From positions 383,321 through 447,320 of the forward strand of contig PDUO01000029.1 in NCBI GenBank assembly GCA_003008705.1: DNA of 64,000 nucleotides, given 5' to 3'. Positions 23,501-37,197 of this stretch are shown piece after piece (within the stretch, counting starts at the first letter, position 1; each line of letters opens with the position of its first letter). Under the pieces are notes generated by a model, which searched no databases, was not told where the DNA came from, and saw only the letters and a list, made by a program, of their open reading frames with translations. A program made the position numbers and the translations under genes. The DNA comes from Pezicula radicicola (lineage: Eukaryota; Ascomycota; Leotiomycetes; Helotiales; Dermateaceae).

Positions 23501-24883
23501 CTAGAGAAAGACGATGTTCATGACATTCCCTGAGTTAACGCAGACGAGACCAGATCGATGGTTACAATATCGGTATCGTCATTTGGAAGAGATATATATA
23601 TCTGATTATTGGGCTTTAGCGTGAGATTTTGGTATGCCGGGAAAAGCTAGAGGGCGATGCCTCTATCTGACTGTGCGTTACATGTTGGCTGGAAGAAGAC
23701 TAAAGCTGTGGTGGCTTTCCACGAAGGAATAGTGAGATAAGGTTCAACATTACTCCTTGTTTGGCTTGAACACCATAGCTAACACCAATGACGGTAGCGG
23801 GATAGGCGGTGACAATTGCTCGAGCACTGGTCCTATGGATTTTAACCATCATGTCAGCAACAGTTATTTTGTCAGCCCATACTCTTTTGCGGATAATGCA
23901 AGCAGCCCCAAGCCTTTGAAACCCGATAAAGAAAAGGAAAAAGAACAACTTGCTTGGTAATTCTTCTAGGGAGTCAGGCTATTTGCTTGGTTTTGAAGAC
24001 AGTCTGTGACAGACACAAGTAGTGAACAACCATCTCTCAGATATCAAGTGTCGACATTTTCGAGCATCTTGCCTCGAATGTTTGAAATGGCTGCGGCTGG
24101 CAAATTGCCTGTAGGCCATGCCGGGAAAATGGATTTTCACAGTCCCTGGTATGACTGTGACATTTGAGGGGCTCTCGACCCAGATGGCAAGCATTTGTCC
24201 TGCAATTGCAGAGAGATCCCAAGAAGCTGTCGCCGCGGTCAGTTGACAGTTCTTATTGAACACAAGAATCTCCATTGCCCTCGTCGAAGGTTGTCAAAGA
24301 TAGGGGAGCCGAGCCATGGATGCGGCTGATGATCGTTCTTCCTTCCTTAAGATATTAGTAGCCATTCTTGCGATGAGGATGTTGTTACAAAGAACTCGTG
24401 TAGACATACAAGCACAAGGAAGGAGGCACTCACTTCAAGGGTCATCCCTTGATGTCGTCTTCGGCCGCACATCATGGGCCGTGCGCATAGAAACGGCCCG
24501 TCGACAATCACCGAGTAGTGACGGCACAGAGACCTTCAACACAATACTCTCGTCAATACCTATCTTTTGCTGGCCCACGTCCGCCGATTTGTCGCAGATT
24601 TTGTTGTTGAAGGATGGATTGGCCATACCCATGAGGATGAGATTTGGTTGAGCAATATCAAGCTAAAGACAACGAGGACACACGACCAAACGGTCCAAAC
24701 GTGCAACGAGGGGTTCAACTACAGAATTTATTGGAAACTCCAAATGTCCAGTACAATAGTTCGCCTGATCTTAATCTCTCGGTATCTTGACTGACGAAGG
24801 ACGCCGAACCTCCTCTACGTTATCATCGCTGCCTATGCTCATAGTTCACGCTGTTTGCGGACGCTATAACAATCCTCTCCATC
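20525..24883. other. Long region with no confident gene; possible decayed coding pieces
   Basis: Over 4.3 kb, no reading frame longer than about 215 codons is present and none resembles a family I know. A textbook fungal intron appears at 22034-22080 (donor GTAAGTC, branch TTACTAACAC, acceptor TTTACAG). The upstream side has an open stretch reading DWLKKTRLDKSFLAVVTRLL and continuing to MGGLF at the donor. Another protein-like stretch near 23190-23340 reads MLPTTPFEAIKQTEAGWEKA. A minus-strand frame at 23700-23948 starts with a hydrophobic run. These may be exons of a fast-evolving or decayed gene, but they cannot be joined into one product here. Confidence 0.3.
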
Positions 24884-26682
24884 ATGACCACCCCCACGTC
24901 ACTCAAAGTTAACATGACAAGGAGTCAACCAGGAAAGATGCCAGTTGTTTTCACCAACGAGGCGGGTCCCGACTTAGAGGAAGCATTTGCTTCTATTACC
25001 ATCGACGACGAGGTCTTCCCCCTCATAGAAATCCGAGCAACGGGCGACATCATCCTCGATGTGACCTTTGAGCGTACCGCACAGTGCGAGAAGAGTATGG
25101 ACGCCGGAGACAGGGCAGTATCAGTAAGTAAAGAGCTCATAACCTCCTTTTCATTTCAGAGCATGGTTGTTTGTAAGCTGTATCGCTCTTTTCCACGTTG
25201 GAATGATAATTCTAGCTGTTCCCATGTACATTGGCTGTATGGATTACTTACTGTTCATCAGAAGATGAAGGAGGAGGCGCAATCAGGAAAGCAACTATCA
25301 CCTGTCAGAGTGCTGTATCGAGTACGCCTAGATACTTTGCGAAAGCGGTCCAAGTACTTCGAAAATCTTCTCGGTCCGACGTTCATGGAGGGCAACAAAA
25401 TCAAGGAAAACTTCGAGTCTTTGCACAGCTCAGGAATGGTACCCTCTGAAGTAAACGCCGAGTTGCTTTACAGACTAGAGATCGAGGACGGTGAAGAGGC
25501 TACGCGAACGTTGGGTAGAGAGAGGGTTTTCGAGGATATGCTGCGCATTTTACACGACATGCCTCATACAACTAGCCCCAAGAACATCGGCCTTCACTAC
25601 GTCGCTGTTCTTGTGACCATGGCAGAAAGATTTGACTGTATGGAGCAGATTTCCAAGTATACCAACCTCCATTTCGCCCGCCTGAAGTATCCTGTCAACA
25701 CCTCAGAGGAGATCCTTCGGAAGAAGATACTAATTCTATCAATTGCACGACACACTCCACGCGTCGCCTCCTATACTTTAGAGAGTTGCACAAAAGAACT
25801 CATTCTTCAGGGTTCCCCAGTCTGGGTTGACTATGATGAAAACCACGCTTTCTCAACGGCTCGTTGGTGGAACCTACCTCTGGGTATAGAAGGTAAAAGA
25901 TTTCTCCTAATGCTTTTGCCGTGATGCTTACTTTTATTGCAGAGGAACTAGCTTACCGCCGGAGCAAAATTTTAATGGCACTCGCTTCTCTCCAAGACCA
26001 TTTCTTAGGCATGTACAACTCAAAGACTCGTCAATGTACCCTAGGGTATGGAAACAGTGCAGCATGCGATTCATTCCAATTGGGCGAAATGATTAAATTC
26101 CTAACTGCCAAAAAGCTGTTGTCATTATCATCATTCTCGGCTATTGGCCCCAACCACCCTGACTATCAATGGCCTGAAGAATATAATGGAAACTTGGAGG
26201 AATTGATTACCACGCTTCATCAAGTACCATCGTATCAGATCGATACCCACCATAAGCATTGTGGTCTGCGAAATCGCTTACTGAAGCCACTAGATCATAT
26301 TCGACAGTGCATGCAAAATGGAGCCGGAATCCACGCTACCAAGTGGCAGAATGACCGAGAAGGCAGTAGCTGGCAAGTTCATGAGTCCAAGAAGAAACAA
26401 TTCGTCGTCAATGGCAAAGACGTAGCAAATAACAAGAGAGTCTTCCACTACGAAAAACTTACCTCTTCCACCCTTAACTTTAGCAGTTCCGGCACTGTTG
26501 GCAACTCCCAACAAGCTGCGAGAGATCTCTTCATGGCTGAAGAGTGGGATTGGTCAAGCGGTCGTGATTTGCCTATTGGCGAGGAGCGTCTGGGTAGGGC
26601 TTTTGGCTCAATTCAAGGTCCGGGTACACGTAGGCCTGGAGGAGTCGGTGGCATGGGAGGCACATTTACTCTAGGTCGATGA
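24884..26682 (+). CDS. BTB-like fungal protein of unknown role
   Basis: Exons 24884-25123, 25262-25892 and 25943-26682 give 536 residues. Intron 2 (50 nt) is clear. Intron 1 is proposed as 138 nt because the frame also stays open through it, but the residues there look non-coding and the donor GTAAGTAAAG is good. The N-terminal block has a BTB-like pattern: PLIEIRATGDIILDVTFE, then RVLYRVRLDTLRKRSKYFENLLG. It continues with a helical region (LHYVAVLVTMAERFDCMEQI) and a C-terminal domain containing HHKHCGLRNRLLKPLDHI and WDWSSGRDLPIGEERLGRAFG. It resembles a conserved family of large fungal BTB-type proteins with no known biochemical function. The tail is Gly-rich. Confidence 0.75.
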
Positions 26683-27804
26683 GGATCTATGAAGTTACGA
26701 TAGCTCAGCTGCTGATACCAGTCTGGCAAAATACTGGCAATATACTCATGGTTATGAGTTGCATTTAGCATAGCGTTGGGGTTCAGATATGTCGGAGTAC
26801 TAGGATGGGCCGCATTATGGCAAAAGATTTGCGTTTTTACAAGATCGCATCAGAAGGTTTTTCAATTGCCTAAGAGTCTGGGAATAGCATGGGTGAATCT
26901 TATGGCAGTAGCTCAATTGAGTAAAACTCCTCTTTGAAATCAAAGTTTAGGCCCTGATATTCGTGATACTGAAATTTGCTTACTGTCAGCGATGCTCCTA
27001 TATTCTACTGTAGGTATACAATCTCAAGACTCTCCTTTCTCACCTAGGCCTCCCCGTATGCCAAATACCTAAATAAATGTCCTTTCCCTTCTAGTGATTA
27101 GAATAATAATCGTGCTAGCTAACAATACCTCCACAATGGTACATATTCACTGATGAGCATTGTGGCAACAAAGAGATTTATGGTATAACTACATAGTGCA
27201 GTAGGGGAAGGGATATCCTATTAGGAGTAAGATTTAGAAGTACCGGTAAGCTTTAGGTGGGAATGTGGAAGCTTGGGAGTGATTACTGTATAGTATATTA
27301 CTTAGCCCTTGTAAGGGTAAAAGGACGGGACGGAAATATGCGAAAGCCACCAATGCTTAATAGGCAGCCACCCGTCTTGGCAATTTCTTCTGCTTCTGTT
27401 CTGTTCCTCGGTTATAAATGTTACATTGCTTTTTCTTCTTCTCAAAACCGGGTAGAAAATGTAGTGGATGGTGGATGGTAGGTGGAACTTGGTAAAGTAT
27501 TATTGCATCATTTTTCTTCTTCTTTGGAATAAAATAGTGGGTTTTGGGGACAGTGAGTGTCAGTGTTTTGAAAACTCGTTATTTATTCGATATAACATGC
27601 TGTAGATGCATCGAGATGGTAGGTTGAAAGTAAATAAGTATATACAAGGAATTATTTTGTCCTGCTTTCATATAACCACTTTTTGGGTTCGAGGTTCCAC
27701 CTCTTTTTCGCTCGCCCATCGATTCTTATGTACAATTCCACACACCTCACTCCTCATTCCTCATTCCACAAACGGCAGCAAAGACAAAAAATCAATCAAT
27801 CCAT
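26683..27804. other. Intergenic region
   Basis: The facing 3' ends of the BTB-like gene and the GH12 gene lie here. It is AT-rich with no supported gene or repeat. Confidence 0.45.
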
Positions 27805-28607
27805 CTATGAGACGGAGACAGAGTAAGCGCTTGTAGTGAAAACAGCACTAGTTCCAGTAAAAGGCTCGGTTCCAGCACCGATACTAAGGAGGTATTGCGA
27901 GCTTGGGTAACTGAAGCTGCTCTCGAGGTAAGTGAAGAAAGCCTTGAGATCACCAGAGAAAGATGTAGTTGAGCTGCTTGCGACGAAGGAGTAGACAGTC
28001 ATAGCACCATTAAGTCCAGAGTATAGCTTCCAGCTAACTCCAGCAATGGTGGGTGTAGCTACTGTAGAGCCTGTGCTAGAAATGGGACCGGCTCCTCCGA
28101 GGGCTGCGAGCCAGATCATGATTTCGTACTGGTTTGATCCCGTGGAGGTTGAGGATGTGAACATATCGTAGGCTACATCGGCTACGATACTGGTTCCTGT
28201 GTAGCTCCATTTCCAGACGCTGGGAATGGTGCTGATGGCTGAGATTTGTTTGATTGTTGATTGGGTTACGACGGCGTTGGCGAAGGATTTTACTGAGCTG
28301 GATCCGCCGGCCCATGTCCACGAAGTGGACCAGGCGAGAGTGCCGCTGGTGACAGAGTTGACGGTTGTGCACTTGGGTGGATTTGTTAGCTAAGGGTTCT
28401 ATTGTAAGGGCGATTTTGGCTTACTTGGGATCCCGAGGTGGCTGCTGATTCACCCCAGAGATCTTGGTAGACTGTGTAGGTACCAGTTACTACTGAATCC
28501 CATTGGCCGCAAATTGTGGTTGCACGCTTTTCAATGGTTGCTGTTGGGACCGCAACGACGGCAGCAGCGCCGAAGAGGACAGGCAGAATGGCTTGAGCAA
28601 ACTTCAT
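27805..28607 (-). CDS. Secreted GH12 endoglucanase / xyloglucanase
   Basis: GH12 enzymes cut beta-1,4-glucan backbones of xyloglucan or cellulose in plant cell walls with retention of configuration. Exon 1 is 28607-28425 and exon 2 is 28371-27805, split by a 53-nt intron with a GCTAAC branch site, for 249 residues. A signal peptide ([20 protein letters not shown]) is followed by a short propeptide ending in the dibasic KR at 27-28. The jelly-roll domain then begins with a Trp- and Cys-containing segment, [20 protein letters not shown]. The nucleophile is Glu144 in [18 protein letters not shown] and the acid/base is Glu230 in [10 protein letters not shown]. Length is normal and there is no cellulose-binding module. 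Sequence alone does not separate xyloglucanase from cellulase activity. Confidence 0.92.
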
Positions 28608-30468
28608 GTTTGCGATTTAGAAAGAATGACTGGTAATACTGAAGACTATGGGAATTAAACAAGCAAGGAAGTGATGAAGTGTGAATGAGAGAGTGGGTGA
28701 GGGAGAATACATATGGATGGGATGAAGTCAATACTTATTTATATTGCTAAGGTATTCTAGAGCTTAGCGATGATGGGTGGACCACGATGAGATGAAAGGA
28801 TTCAAGGATCCCATAACCCCGCAGAAATAGATTGAACAAACAAGGAGGCTTAGGGTTGTTTGCGTTGACATCGGTCGTGCATAGTAAATCTCGTGATATC
28901 TCATCTGCTCCATGATGGCAGATTTATGGCAGATCGATCTCCTTGAAACCATGGGCCGCGAAGTGCTTCGTTCTTGGCATCTTGCGCCTTTGACCCAGGG
29001 GCCGACAGGGGAACACATGCAGGCCCAGATGTGGGGTTAACTACCGAGCACCATACAAAAAGCAGAAATGTTGCATGTTTCAACGGCCATCCCTGGGCCC
29101 GGCTTAATCAATCTGAGAAGGGCATCAAATCGTCGGGGTTGACCGAATTATTCTTCCGCGAATCCATCAGCAAGAAGTCATCCTTTCAAGCCAAAATGTG
29201 GTCGTCGCCTCGGTCGCTGAATAAGGGAGACCCTTTCTTTCAGGTAGAACGACCAAGGTGGCGGTGCCTAGGATGGCCGGCTATGTTGCTGGGTAAAAGG
29301 GGTAAAATAGACGGCTACTTGATGTGGTCTTGTGGACAAAGGTAAGAGGGGAGAAGAGTGCAAGAAGGGTTAGGGTTAAGGTTCGTAGATATACTGTGTG
29401 CAGGGTGAAAAGGGTATTGATCTTGCCGATCTAAGTGACCGACGCATCCGTTTCGTGGTAAATATGGTGTCGAGTCTACCAGACTGTTTACACCTTGACC
29501 CTCAATAATCAGTGGTGGAAACTTGATACCATAGTAACCTTACATTAGCTTTTCCATGAGGTGTACTTCAAACTGTATCGTATCCGAGGCCTGGGAAAAG
29601 CAAAAGGACACGGTGAATGTGAAAACTATAACCAAGATTCTGAGAGTGTGATATCTGCCTCTTTTGGAAGCCATTTGCCACAAGGCAGAGTCCCCTCCAG
29701 TTCCCAAGAGTCGAAACAGAGGATTTGCAGACAGAGTTCCACCCGGGCACACCGAAAGACCAAACATCAGATGATATTTGTACCCACTGTGCTTCCAAAG
29801 CGTGATATGAAGATTATCAACACTGTCCTGACCTGGTACCGGAATACCATATGTTCTCTGATGGATACAATGTAGTTCTTTGGCTTGATTGAACGAGGGT
29901 TAGTGATACTTTCGAGCAATTACTTCCCAGTGTCAACCAAGGGACGAGAAAAAGTGTGTGCATCAACATGGTGGTGTCTGTAGCTGAGTTACTTAAATAT
30001 ATTCTAGAAGCAATTCTAGATGAGGGCAAAGTTGGTACCCATACAATCGTGGTCGTTGTTGGTGAGGTGGTAAAAGAGGTGCTGAAGGAGGAGGCACCTC
30101 AGGCCTAGACCATAGGTAACGTGATCAGACATCCTGGGCAACTATTCCCGACGCGGTTGAGGCTCAATTCACAAAGAGATCCCCACTATTCGTGCCTACT
30201 ACAACTGACGTCGAACCAAACGTCAATATCTCAACCACGGCTGATTCCACCCAAGCTCGATATCGCACCCGTACGCGCATCATTTGCAAGATAGTCTACG
30301 GCACAGAGCCAGCTGCCACACTTCCCAGACACCACATTCTAGACGTCTCGCGCCCACGACGGTCTGCTGCATTAGATGGATGGGATATATCAGGATCCGC
30401 GATAACGTACGAGGAGAGCAATCTCATTGCAATCGGTGCTTGGAATTGCGCTGCGCTGAGCTTTCACG
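28608..30468. other. Intergenic region upstream of GH12 and SPT20
   Basis: This holds the divergent promoters of the GH12 gene and SPT20. No full gene is supported. One protein-like stretch at about 29905-30108 (+) is open from DTFEQLLPSVNQGTRKS to a TAG. It contains an ATG at 29968 that would give a 46-residue amphipathic peptide (VVSVAELLKYILEAILDEGK). It may be a small gene, a last exon or a remnant. Confidence 0.35.
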
Positions 30469-33329
30469 ATGGCGCCTTCCGCCACGGTTGCGCAGTCGCT
30501 GCCAAACACGACAAAGGTGAAGCGCCCAGTCCCTACGGGAATACAGACAAATGGCATCAATTCCTCAACTTCATCTCCATCCCCATCTATGTCCGCTGGC
30601 AGACTCCCTCCAAACTCGAAGCCCTCAAATGCAGTCAATGGCGTTCGGACCAATAGCTCTATAGCGCGATCTGGAAGTAGGATACAGCGCGACCCTCCTG
30701 GGCAGCTTCTTGGCCGAGGACAAAGAAATAACAGTGCAGGCATGCGATCTGCTGGTTTAGCTAGCGAAAATGCCATGGCGCAGAGTTCTCAACCTCTGCC
30801 ATATAGTGCGTGTTATCCATGGGCACATTGACATCCCATGAGAGCATGCAAGCTAACAATAATGTAGTCCAAACTGATGCCTACATCCTTAAGAAATTCC
30901 GGGGCAAACCACCGTCTTTAATCATACACCTCCATCCAACACAATTTAAATTTGATAAGATGGAAGGTAGCTTTTCCTACAAATCGCCGATGAAGATGTT
31001 ATTGGAGCACTTGAGATCTCGGACTATACCGGATGATCTGATCGAGTACTTCGCAAAAATGCAAGTGAACTTTTATGAAGGATGTATGATTGTCCAAGTT
31101 CATGATCATAAGACCACCGATGCAACCAAGGCACCGAGCAAGTCTAGCACAACCAAGGGGAAGACTACCCCATTTTCTATACATAACTATAATGCCATGC
31201 TCACACCATCACCCTATGCTCCATACCCTACAGCCGAGGCAACCCTGTCGAAAAGCACGAAATCAGAGGGAGGGAACGAGGATAGCAAGTTGAAGTTAGC
31301 CGAGCAGAAGGATAAAGAGAACATGCCTGCTCCAGCAATCCCTGCCGAGGGGCAGCGTAGTCGAACTTCTCCATCGAAGGTTCCTGTTGTCACCATAGTT
31401 CTTCATCCAACACAGCTCAGTAAACACCGTGAGCTGGCCCTCAAAGCCACGACACCCCAGTCTTTGGATTCAGATAGCCGGCAAGATGCTAATGCCCCAT
31501 TGTCTGGAACCGCACCACCCACGCCTTTGACAGCCGTTCCTCCAACTCCACAAGGAAGCATGCCACCTCCTGCAAAACGACAGAAAAAGACTCATATGGA
31601 GTTGGATTATAAGCTTATTCATGCTTTCGAAGCGCAAACGACTCTACTCACAACTGCTCCCCTATTTCTAGAGCCCGTGGAAAGCGCAGCTCAATGTGCC
31701 GCTCTCCTGGAGGCACTCGCTCATCCAATGCACTCGGAGAAGGTGCCAGCTCCCAAGACTCGCAAGAGAACGGTGGCAGAAATGGCAGCAGATGAGGCAC
31801 ACGCAGCGGAAGAGGAGCGCTATATGACTATTTTGGACGAGCGGTTATCTTCGGGGAGCACAGGTGCACAAGGTGGCGCAATTTCTGCAGATGCAGACGG
31901 TCAAGCTGGCGGTGCTTCGTTTGAGCCTCGATTTGAAAGATTCAAGGCACTGGAAAATATCAAGGTCCAGATAGAAGAGAAGAAGAAGGCCGAGAAGATC
32001 CGCCAACAAGAACTAGATAGGAAACGACTGGAGCAAAACGAGAGGGAGAAATCAAGGGTACAGGCCGAGGAAAGGAAACGGGAAGAGCATCGAGCTATGC
32101 AGATGCAGCAACAGCAAAGTGCGAATCTCCGAAACCAACAGGATCTCCAGCGACGTACAATGGCTGCTCAGGCCCAACAGCAACCGCAAAACTTGCAAAA
32201 CATGTCGCAACCAATGCAACAGAATCAACATGCACATGGACACCCTCAAGCAAATGGGGCTATGCCGAATGGGATGCAAGGACAACCACAGCGCTTTCAT
32301 CAACAGGTATCGCAAGCTCAGATCTCATCACCAATTGTTCGAAATGGGACACCGCAGAGCCATGGTCATTCATCACCCATTGCCAACAACATGGGCAACG
32401 TGGCTATGCAACAGTCTACGTCCAGTTTGGGCGGAAGTCCACAGCGACCTGGCTCGGTTGTACATCAGAATCATCAGCAGATGGGTGCTCCAATGTCACA
32501 TGCTATGAGTGCGCAAAGGAGTCAGCAAAGTCATGCTGGTACTCCACGCTTGCCGAACTCCACGCCTCTTATGCAATCAACGCCTATTAATGGAGCTAGG
32601 GCAATGAGCCAGACACCTAGAATGCCTCAAGGCAGTCCTATTCCAGGGTCAATGCCACAAGGACAGATGATGGCGCAGGGTATGAATCCTCAATTGAATC
32701 AGCAAGCCCAGCAAATGGCGCAACAACAACAGGCAATACTCCATCAACAAATGCAGCAACAGCAGAATCTTAGGAGGATGAACCCCGCGACTATGAGTGC
32801 GCAGCAACTTGCCATGTACCAACAAATGCAGCGACACCAGATGCAGCAGCAAGGTAGCCAGATGAGCCCACAACAACTTGCCCAGCAAATGGCCCGCCAA
32901 CCCAACATGTTGCCTCAGAATATGCCACAAAACTTTATGAACAGTAATGGCATGACACCACAACAGATGCAACAATTGCAGCAGATGCAAATGCACAACC
33001 AGCAGCAAGGACAACAGCCTCAGAATCCGCAAATGACCCAGCAGCAGCAGCAAATACAAATGCAAGCTAATAATATGTGGAAGCAGCAATTAGCTATGCT
33101 TCAGGCCCAATATCCTAATGGCATCCCGAACGAAATATTACAAGGAGTAAAACAACAGGTGCAAGCAAGGGCTCAACAAGCAGCTCAGCATTCGTTTCAG
33201 CAAATGCGGAAGCATCATCAACAACAACAGATGATGTTAGCAGCTCAGAACGGGATGAATGGGAATATGAACGGGATGCCGAATGGCATGAATGGTATGA
33301 ATGGCATGCAGAGACCGCAGGGTATGTAG
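30469..33329 (+). CDS. SPT20: SAGA complex subunit SPT20
   Basis: Spt20 holds together the SAGA co-activator, the histone-modifying complex that recruits TBP. Exon 1 is 30469-30805 and exon 2 is 30868-33329, with a 62-nt intron (branch GCTAACA), giving 932 residues. The conserved Spt20 domain begins at the junction with TDAYILKKFRGKPPSLIIHL and runs through SYKSPMKMLLEHLRSRTIPDD and VNFYEGCMIVQVHDHK. A later conserved piece is VPVVTIVLHPTQLSKHREL. Residues about 400-470 are a charged helix (EERKREEHRAMQMQQQQ). The rest, to residue 932, is Gln/Met/Asn-rich and low in complexity, normal for this protein in filamentous fungi. The poly-Gln codons are mostly CAG/CAA mixes, so it is not a pure microsatellite. 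Confidence 0.93.
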
Positions 33330-34525
33330 GAACAGCAAAAGGTGCTGGACTAGTTGGGTTAGTAGATGTCGCTGTAAATTTGGATTTTTCCGTGTCAGGG
33401 TTGGCACTGAGCAGGATTGGGTTGATTTCTTCAATCCTACACGGCGTTTTTATTCTACCAAATTTGGCGAATCTGGAGTATTGCATGGCGCACGGGTTGG
33501 TGGACGACTTCTAATGCTATGGATACCTGGATCGGGTTGGGGGATGGGAAAGGGCATGGTGTTTTTTTTTGGCCCTCTTGGGTTATATACCTCTTTCCTT
33601 TTCGAGACCAGGAGGACATCTGGAGAGGAGCGTGCTGACTACACTGGCCATAAGGCTAGTTTGTAATTCATGAATGAACTTTGAACATAAATGCCTTGTT
33701 TTTGTTTTTTGTGTATGTGTTGAGGATTTGATGTTTGTAGGATGCCTATGAATGCATGAATGAATGATCTCTGCAGATCTAAAGTAAAGTACGGGACTAT
33801 GTGCTTTCCAATAGGAGAGACGGTATATAGTTGTATGTACTTTATATTCTTACGTACTCTTATTCCATGGGATATGTTTAATGTATGTACTTATTAGATA
33901 ATTCCACATGTGTACTGTATAAAAAGTCCCCGGGTTGAGGTTGAGATATAGTATATATTATATCATTCCGTTATAAGCTTTAGTCTATGTAGCTAGTACT
34001 CGCTCGTATAAAACCACCACTTTAGCCATTTCTACAGCTTGCTCTACGAGGCTATTAGGGATCGAATTAGTAGTAGAATTAGACGCTAAGCTAAATATTC
34101 GAGGAATAGAATTAGTTGTATTGCTGTTTTTAATTTTGTATACCCTTAGTTAAAGGCTTTGTCCTACGAAGGGATAAGATTTTTTTTTTGCCCCTGTGAA
34201 TTTAGATTATAATCTTGTATAGTTTATTTACTTATTTTTCTGTAGGTTATATTGCTATTTTTTTCTTTCTTTTTTAATCTTTGATATTCCTTCTAGAGTT
34301 TGCCTTCCTAGTCACACTTTCCAGTTTTCATAGAAGATGATTTCTTGATGTCAAAGCGAGGAAAGACTGGCGTACAAGTTCATACTAGTATTCGTGTACT
34401 ACAATTGAGTTGGGTATATATACGTAATATAAAGTCTATATCAACATCACCTCATCACCTCATCAACTCTTCATATCACAGCATCAACAACCCCCTAGCC
34501 CTCCCCTCCATAAACCAACCTAAAC
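33330..34525. other. Intergenic region
   Basis: The facing 3' ends of SPT20 and YME2 lie here. It is AT-rich between 33660 and 34480, with T runs (34172-34180, 34258-34275). The words GAATTAGTAGTAGAATTAGA and GAATAGAATTAGTTG near 34050-34120 look like a short degenerate repeat. No gene is supported. Confidence 0.45.
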
Positions 34526-37197
34526 CTAAAACTCAGCCATCAAAACCTTCTTCAACCCCCCCATTTCCCTCTCCCACCCCTCAACCTTCGCCTGCGAACT
34601 AGCCAATTTATCAAGCAAGAACTGAACCCTCGGTCCAACCTCCCTAGGTTGCTTAGGTAACTTTCCAAGAATCCTCAATTCAGCTTCATATTTATCAATA
34701 CTTTTTGATTCGATCTTAGTCAATTCTGTTAGGATTGCGAGATCGAGGCGGGATTTGAGGACGTGATCCGATGTTAGGAGTTTGAATGCTGCTTGATAGA
34801 CTGGTTTTCCGGCTTTGATTGATTGGGGTCTTCCTTTGTAGGATTTTATGCTTATTAGCTCGGCGGCGCTGAGGGCTTCGAGGACGGATTCTCCGTTTGT
34901 AGCTGTGGAGGTGAGGGAGGAGGAGAAGGTGTTGGTTAGGAGGACTTCGTTGTAGCGGAGGTTTTCGTTGTCGGCTAGGGATTTTACTAGGTACCATGCT
35001 TGTTCGGGAGACCATTTGCGTTCGCCTTCTTTGTCAACAGTTAGTAGGTACATCTTCATTATCTCTGAGGCGCTTTGCTCAATTATTTCTTCAACGGCTC
35101 GACGTGGTGTTTGGCCTGTTTCGAGGCGGCGGGCTAGGAATTCGAGATCTGTTAGACGGCCACCTAATGTTTTGATGCATTCGTCTAGTTCGTCTAGATC
35201 GTGGCGTTTTTGGGAATTGGTGAGTTTTACTTCGCCATCTAAGGGATCCATTTGGTCTTGTTCGAGGCGAGTGATGACGAATTTCTTTGCAACTTCTGGC
35301 GTGATGTCGCCGAGAGAAATTTGGCGGAACACTCTGTCTGGTAGTGCTTTTCCTAGGGACTTAGAATAGGAGATGTCGTTGGTAAGGAAGATAACATGGG
35401 CGATGTTCGCAGTTGTGAGACCGGCTGCCCATTCGGAGATTTTGTCGTAAACGATGCTACTTTCCTCATTCTTGTAAAGGAAGTTGTCGATAACAACTAC
35501 TGGCCTGCATTCGGGATGTGCTTCTAGCCAGTCATCATCTGCGAGATTGGCATCCTTATCGCCTCTCTTACGAGAATCGAGGGCCACTTGCTTCAATGCT
35601 GTTGCTGTGTTCGTCCAGATCTTTACTAATTGCGTCTCTAGTGTTTCAGAGAACCCAGACTTCACACCAATTGTACCTTGAGCAGCGAGATCAACCAAAC
35701 TGCTCAAGCTGTTCATCCATGAGAAGATTGGCCGATAGCCGACTTCTTTTGCTGCTGCTGCAATGGTTGCGGAATCTCCACGAGCTTCTTGTATTGGCTT
35801 ACAGTCAATAAGTAACGTGTTCTTTCGGCCCTTCAATGCTTGGTCCATGATCAGTTCCTTTTTGCCAGAGCCTCGAGGGCCTTGCACAACAATGAAGGTA
35901 TCTGCAGTTTCCATAAGCCAGGTCGATAACTGTTCCATAACTTCTTTTCTGTCATCCCAAATGGCGTGTAATCCGGCCTCTTCGAACTTATGAATATGGA
36001 AAGTAAAGATATCGGTCGCCTGGCTCTTGAACCACTTGTAAATTTTGCTATCCTTCAATGCAAAGGCATGGTCAATATGTGCTTTAATGAAGAAAGTTCG
36101 AATGGGATCAAAGACAGCGACAGTGATTGCAGCAATAATAGCCGCAACAATCGGTATAACAACCCTTGGATGGTCCTTAATCCAGTCCCGTATCCAGTGT
36201 GCTTTCAATTTTGGTTCATACGAGAGCCGCAGCAGAGTGCCTGCTTTCCCTCCCCCAGCCTCCTCTAGAACTTTATATCCATGCATGCAATTTCTTGCTA
36301 TGATAGCATGCCCTACACGAGCAAAGTCTAAGTATGCGAATTTTGGAAGGATCTTCGAGTCAGAAGGCTGCGAAGAGATCTCAGCAAGTTTTCCATACTT
36401 CCGGAACAAGCTATACAGTGTCTCCTGCGACAACTCAGCAGCCTCTCCCCCAGGATTTGTAGGCACAAATTCAACCTTTATTCTCGAGCTCGGGAATCTG
36501 TATAAGTCCTCCAGCCAAGGTTTTCCCAAGACAAGGTTTGTCTGTATTCTTCGAAATGGGCTAAACCACGGTTTGATAGGGTTCTTCTCCAGGTACGTCT
36601 CGAGTAATCCTTCGATTTCTTTTGCAGTCATCCCATCAGGATGTGAGAATTTGACAAATGCTCCTCCATCCTTCAAGCGAGGAAGAATCTCTGTGACTTT
36701 TATGGGAACAGTGGAAGGTATCGCACGCTTGACTAGAGTAATTGGATCGTATGAACCGAGTTTCGAGTTATTGAATCGCCATAGGAGATTAGGAAGATCT
36801 CGGTCAATGTTGAGAAATGGCAACCGAAGGACCCAATTCAACTTCAGAGGGAACAAGTCTGCAAATTAAATTAGCAAACATCTTAGACCTACCAAAAGCG
36901 TTCCTAATGACCACCGGCCTAATTTATTCCCATTGTGAGCCACTTACTATCGAAGAATAGTATCCCCTCCTGAGCACTCGCAGTAATATGGCCGGTTTTA
37001 TCCTCTCCAGCCTGCGAACTCTCCCTCCTCACACCTCTCAAGGTCCCCAAGCTACCGCCATGACCTCTAACTCTCGTTCCAGCCGTGGGTAAGCTCCTAG
37101 CACTATAAAAGTCTCTTGACTGAAACCTCGGAGTTCTCAATCCAGAAAGACTGGTGGGATTGACGAAGACGCGTTGGACGCGTCTTGTGGTCTGCAT
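34526..37197 (-). CDS. YME2: Mitochondrial inner-membrane protein YME2 (RNA12)
   Basis: Yme2 is an inner-membrane mitochondrial protein linked to mitochondrial DNA maintenance and escape. Exon 1 is 37197-36948 and exon 2 is 36858-34526, across an 89-nt intron, for 860 residues. The Arg/Ser/Thr-rich N-terminus (MQTTRRVQRVFVNPTSLSG) is a plausible mitochondrial targeting sequence. An RRM-like domain lies at about residues 200-295 (IKVEFVPTNPGG to YKVLEEAGGG). One membrane helix follows near 312 (VVIPIVAAIIAAITVAVF). A P-loop ATPase-like domain has VVQGPRGSGKKEL near 405 and RPVVVIDNF as Walker B. The start ATG is the first in frame after the divergent promoter. The order of domains and the length match the family. 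Confidence 0.93.
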
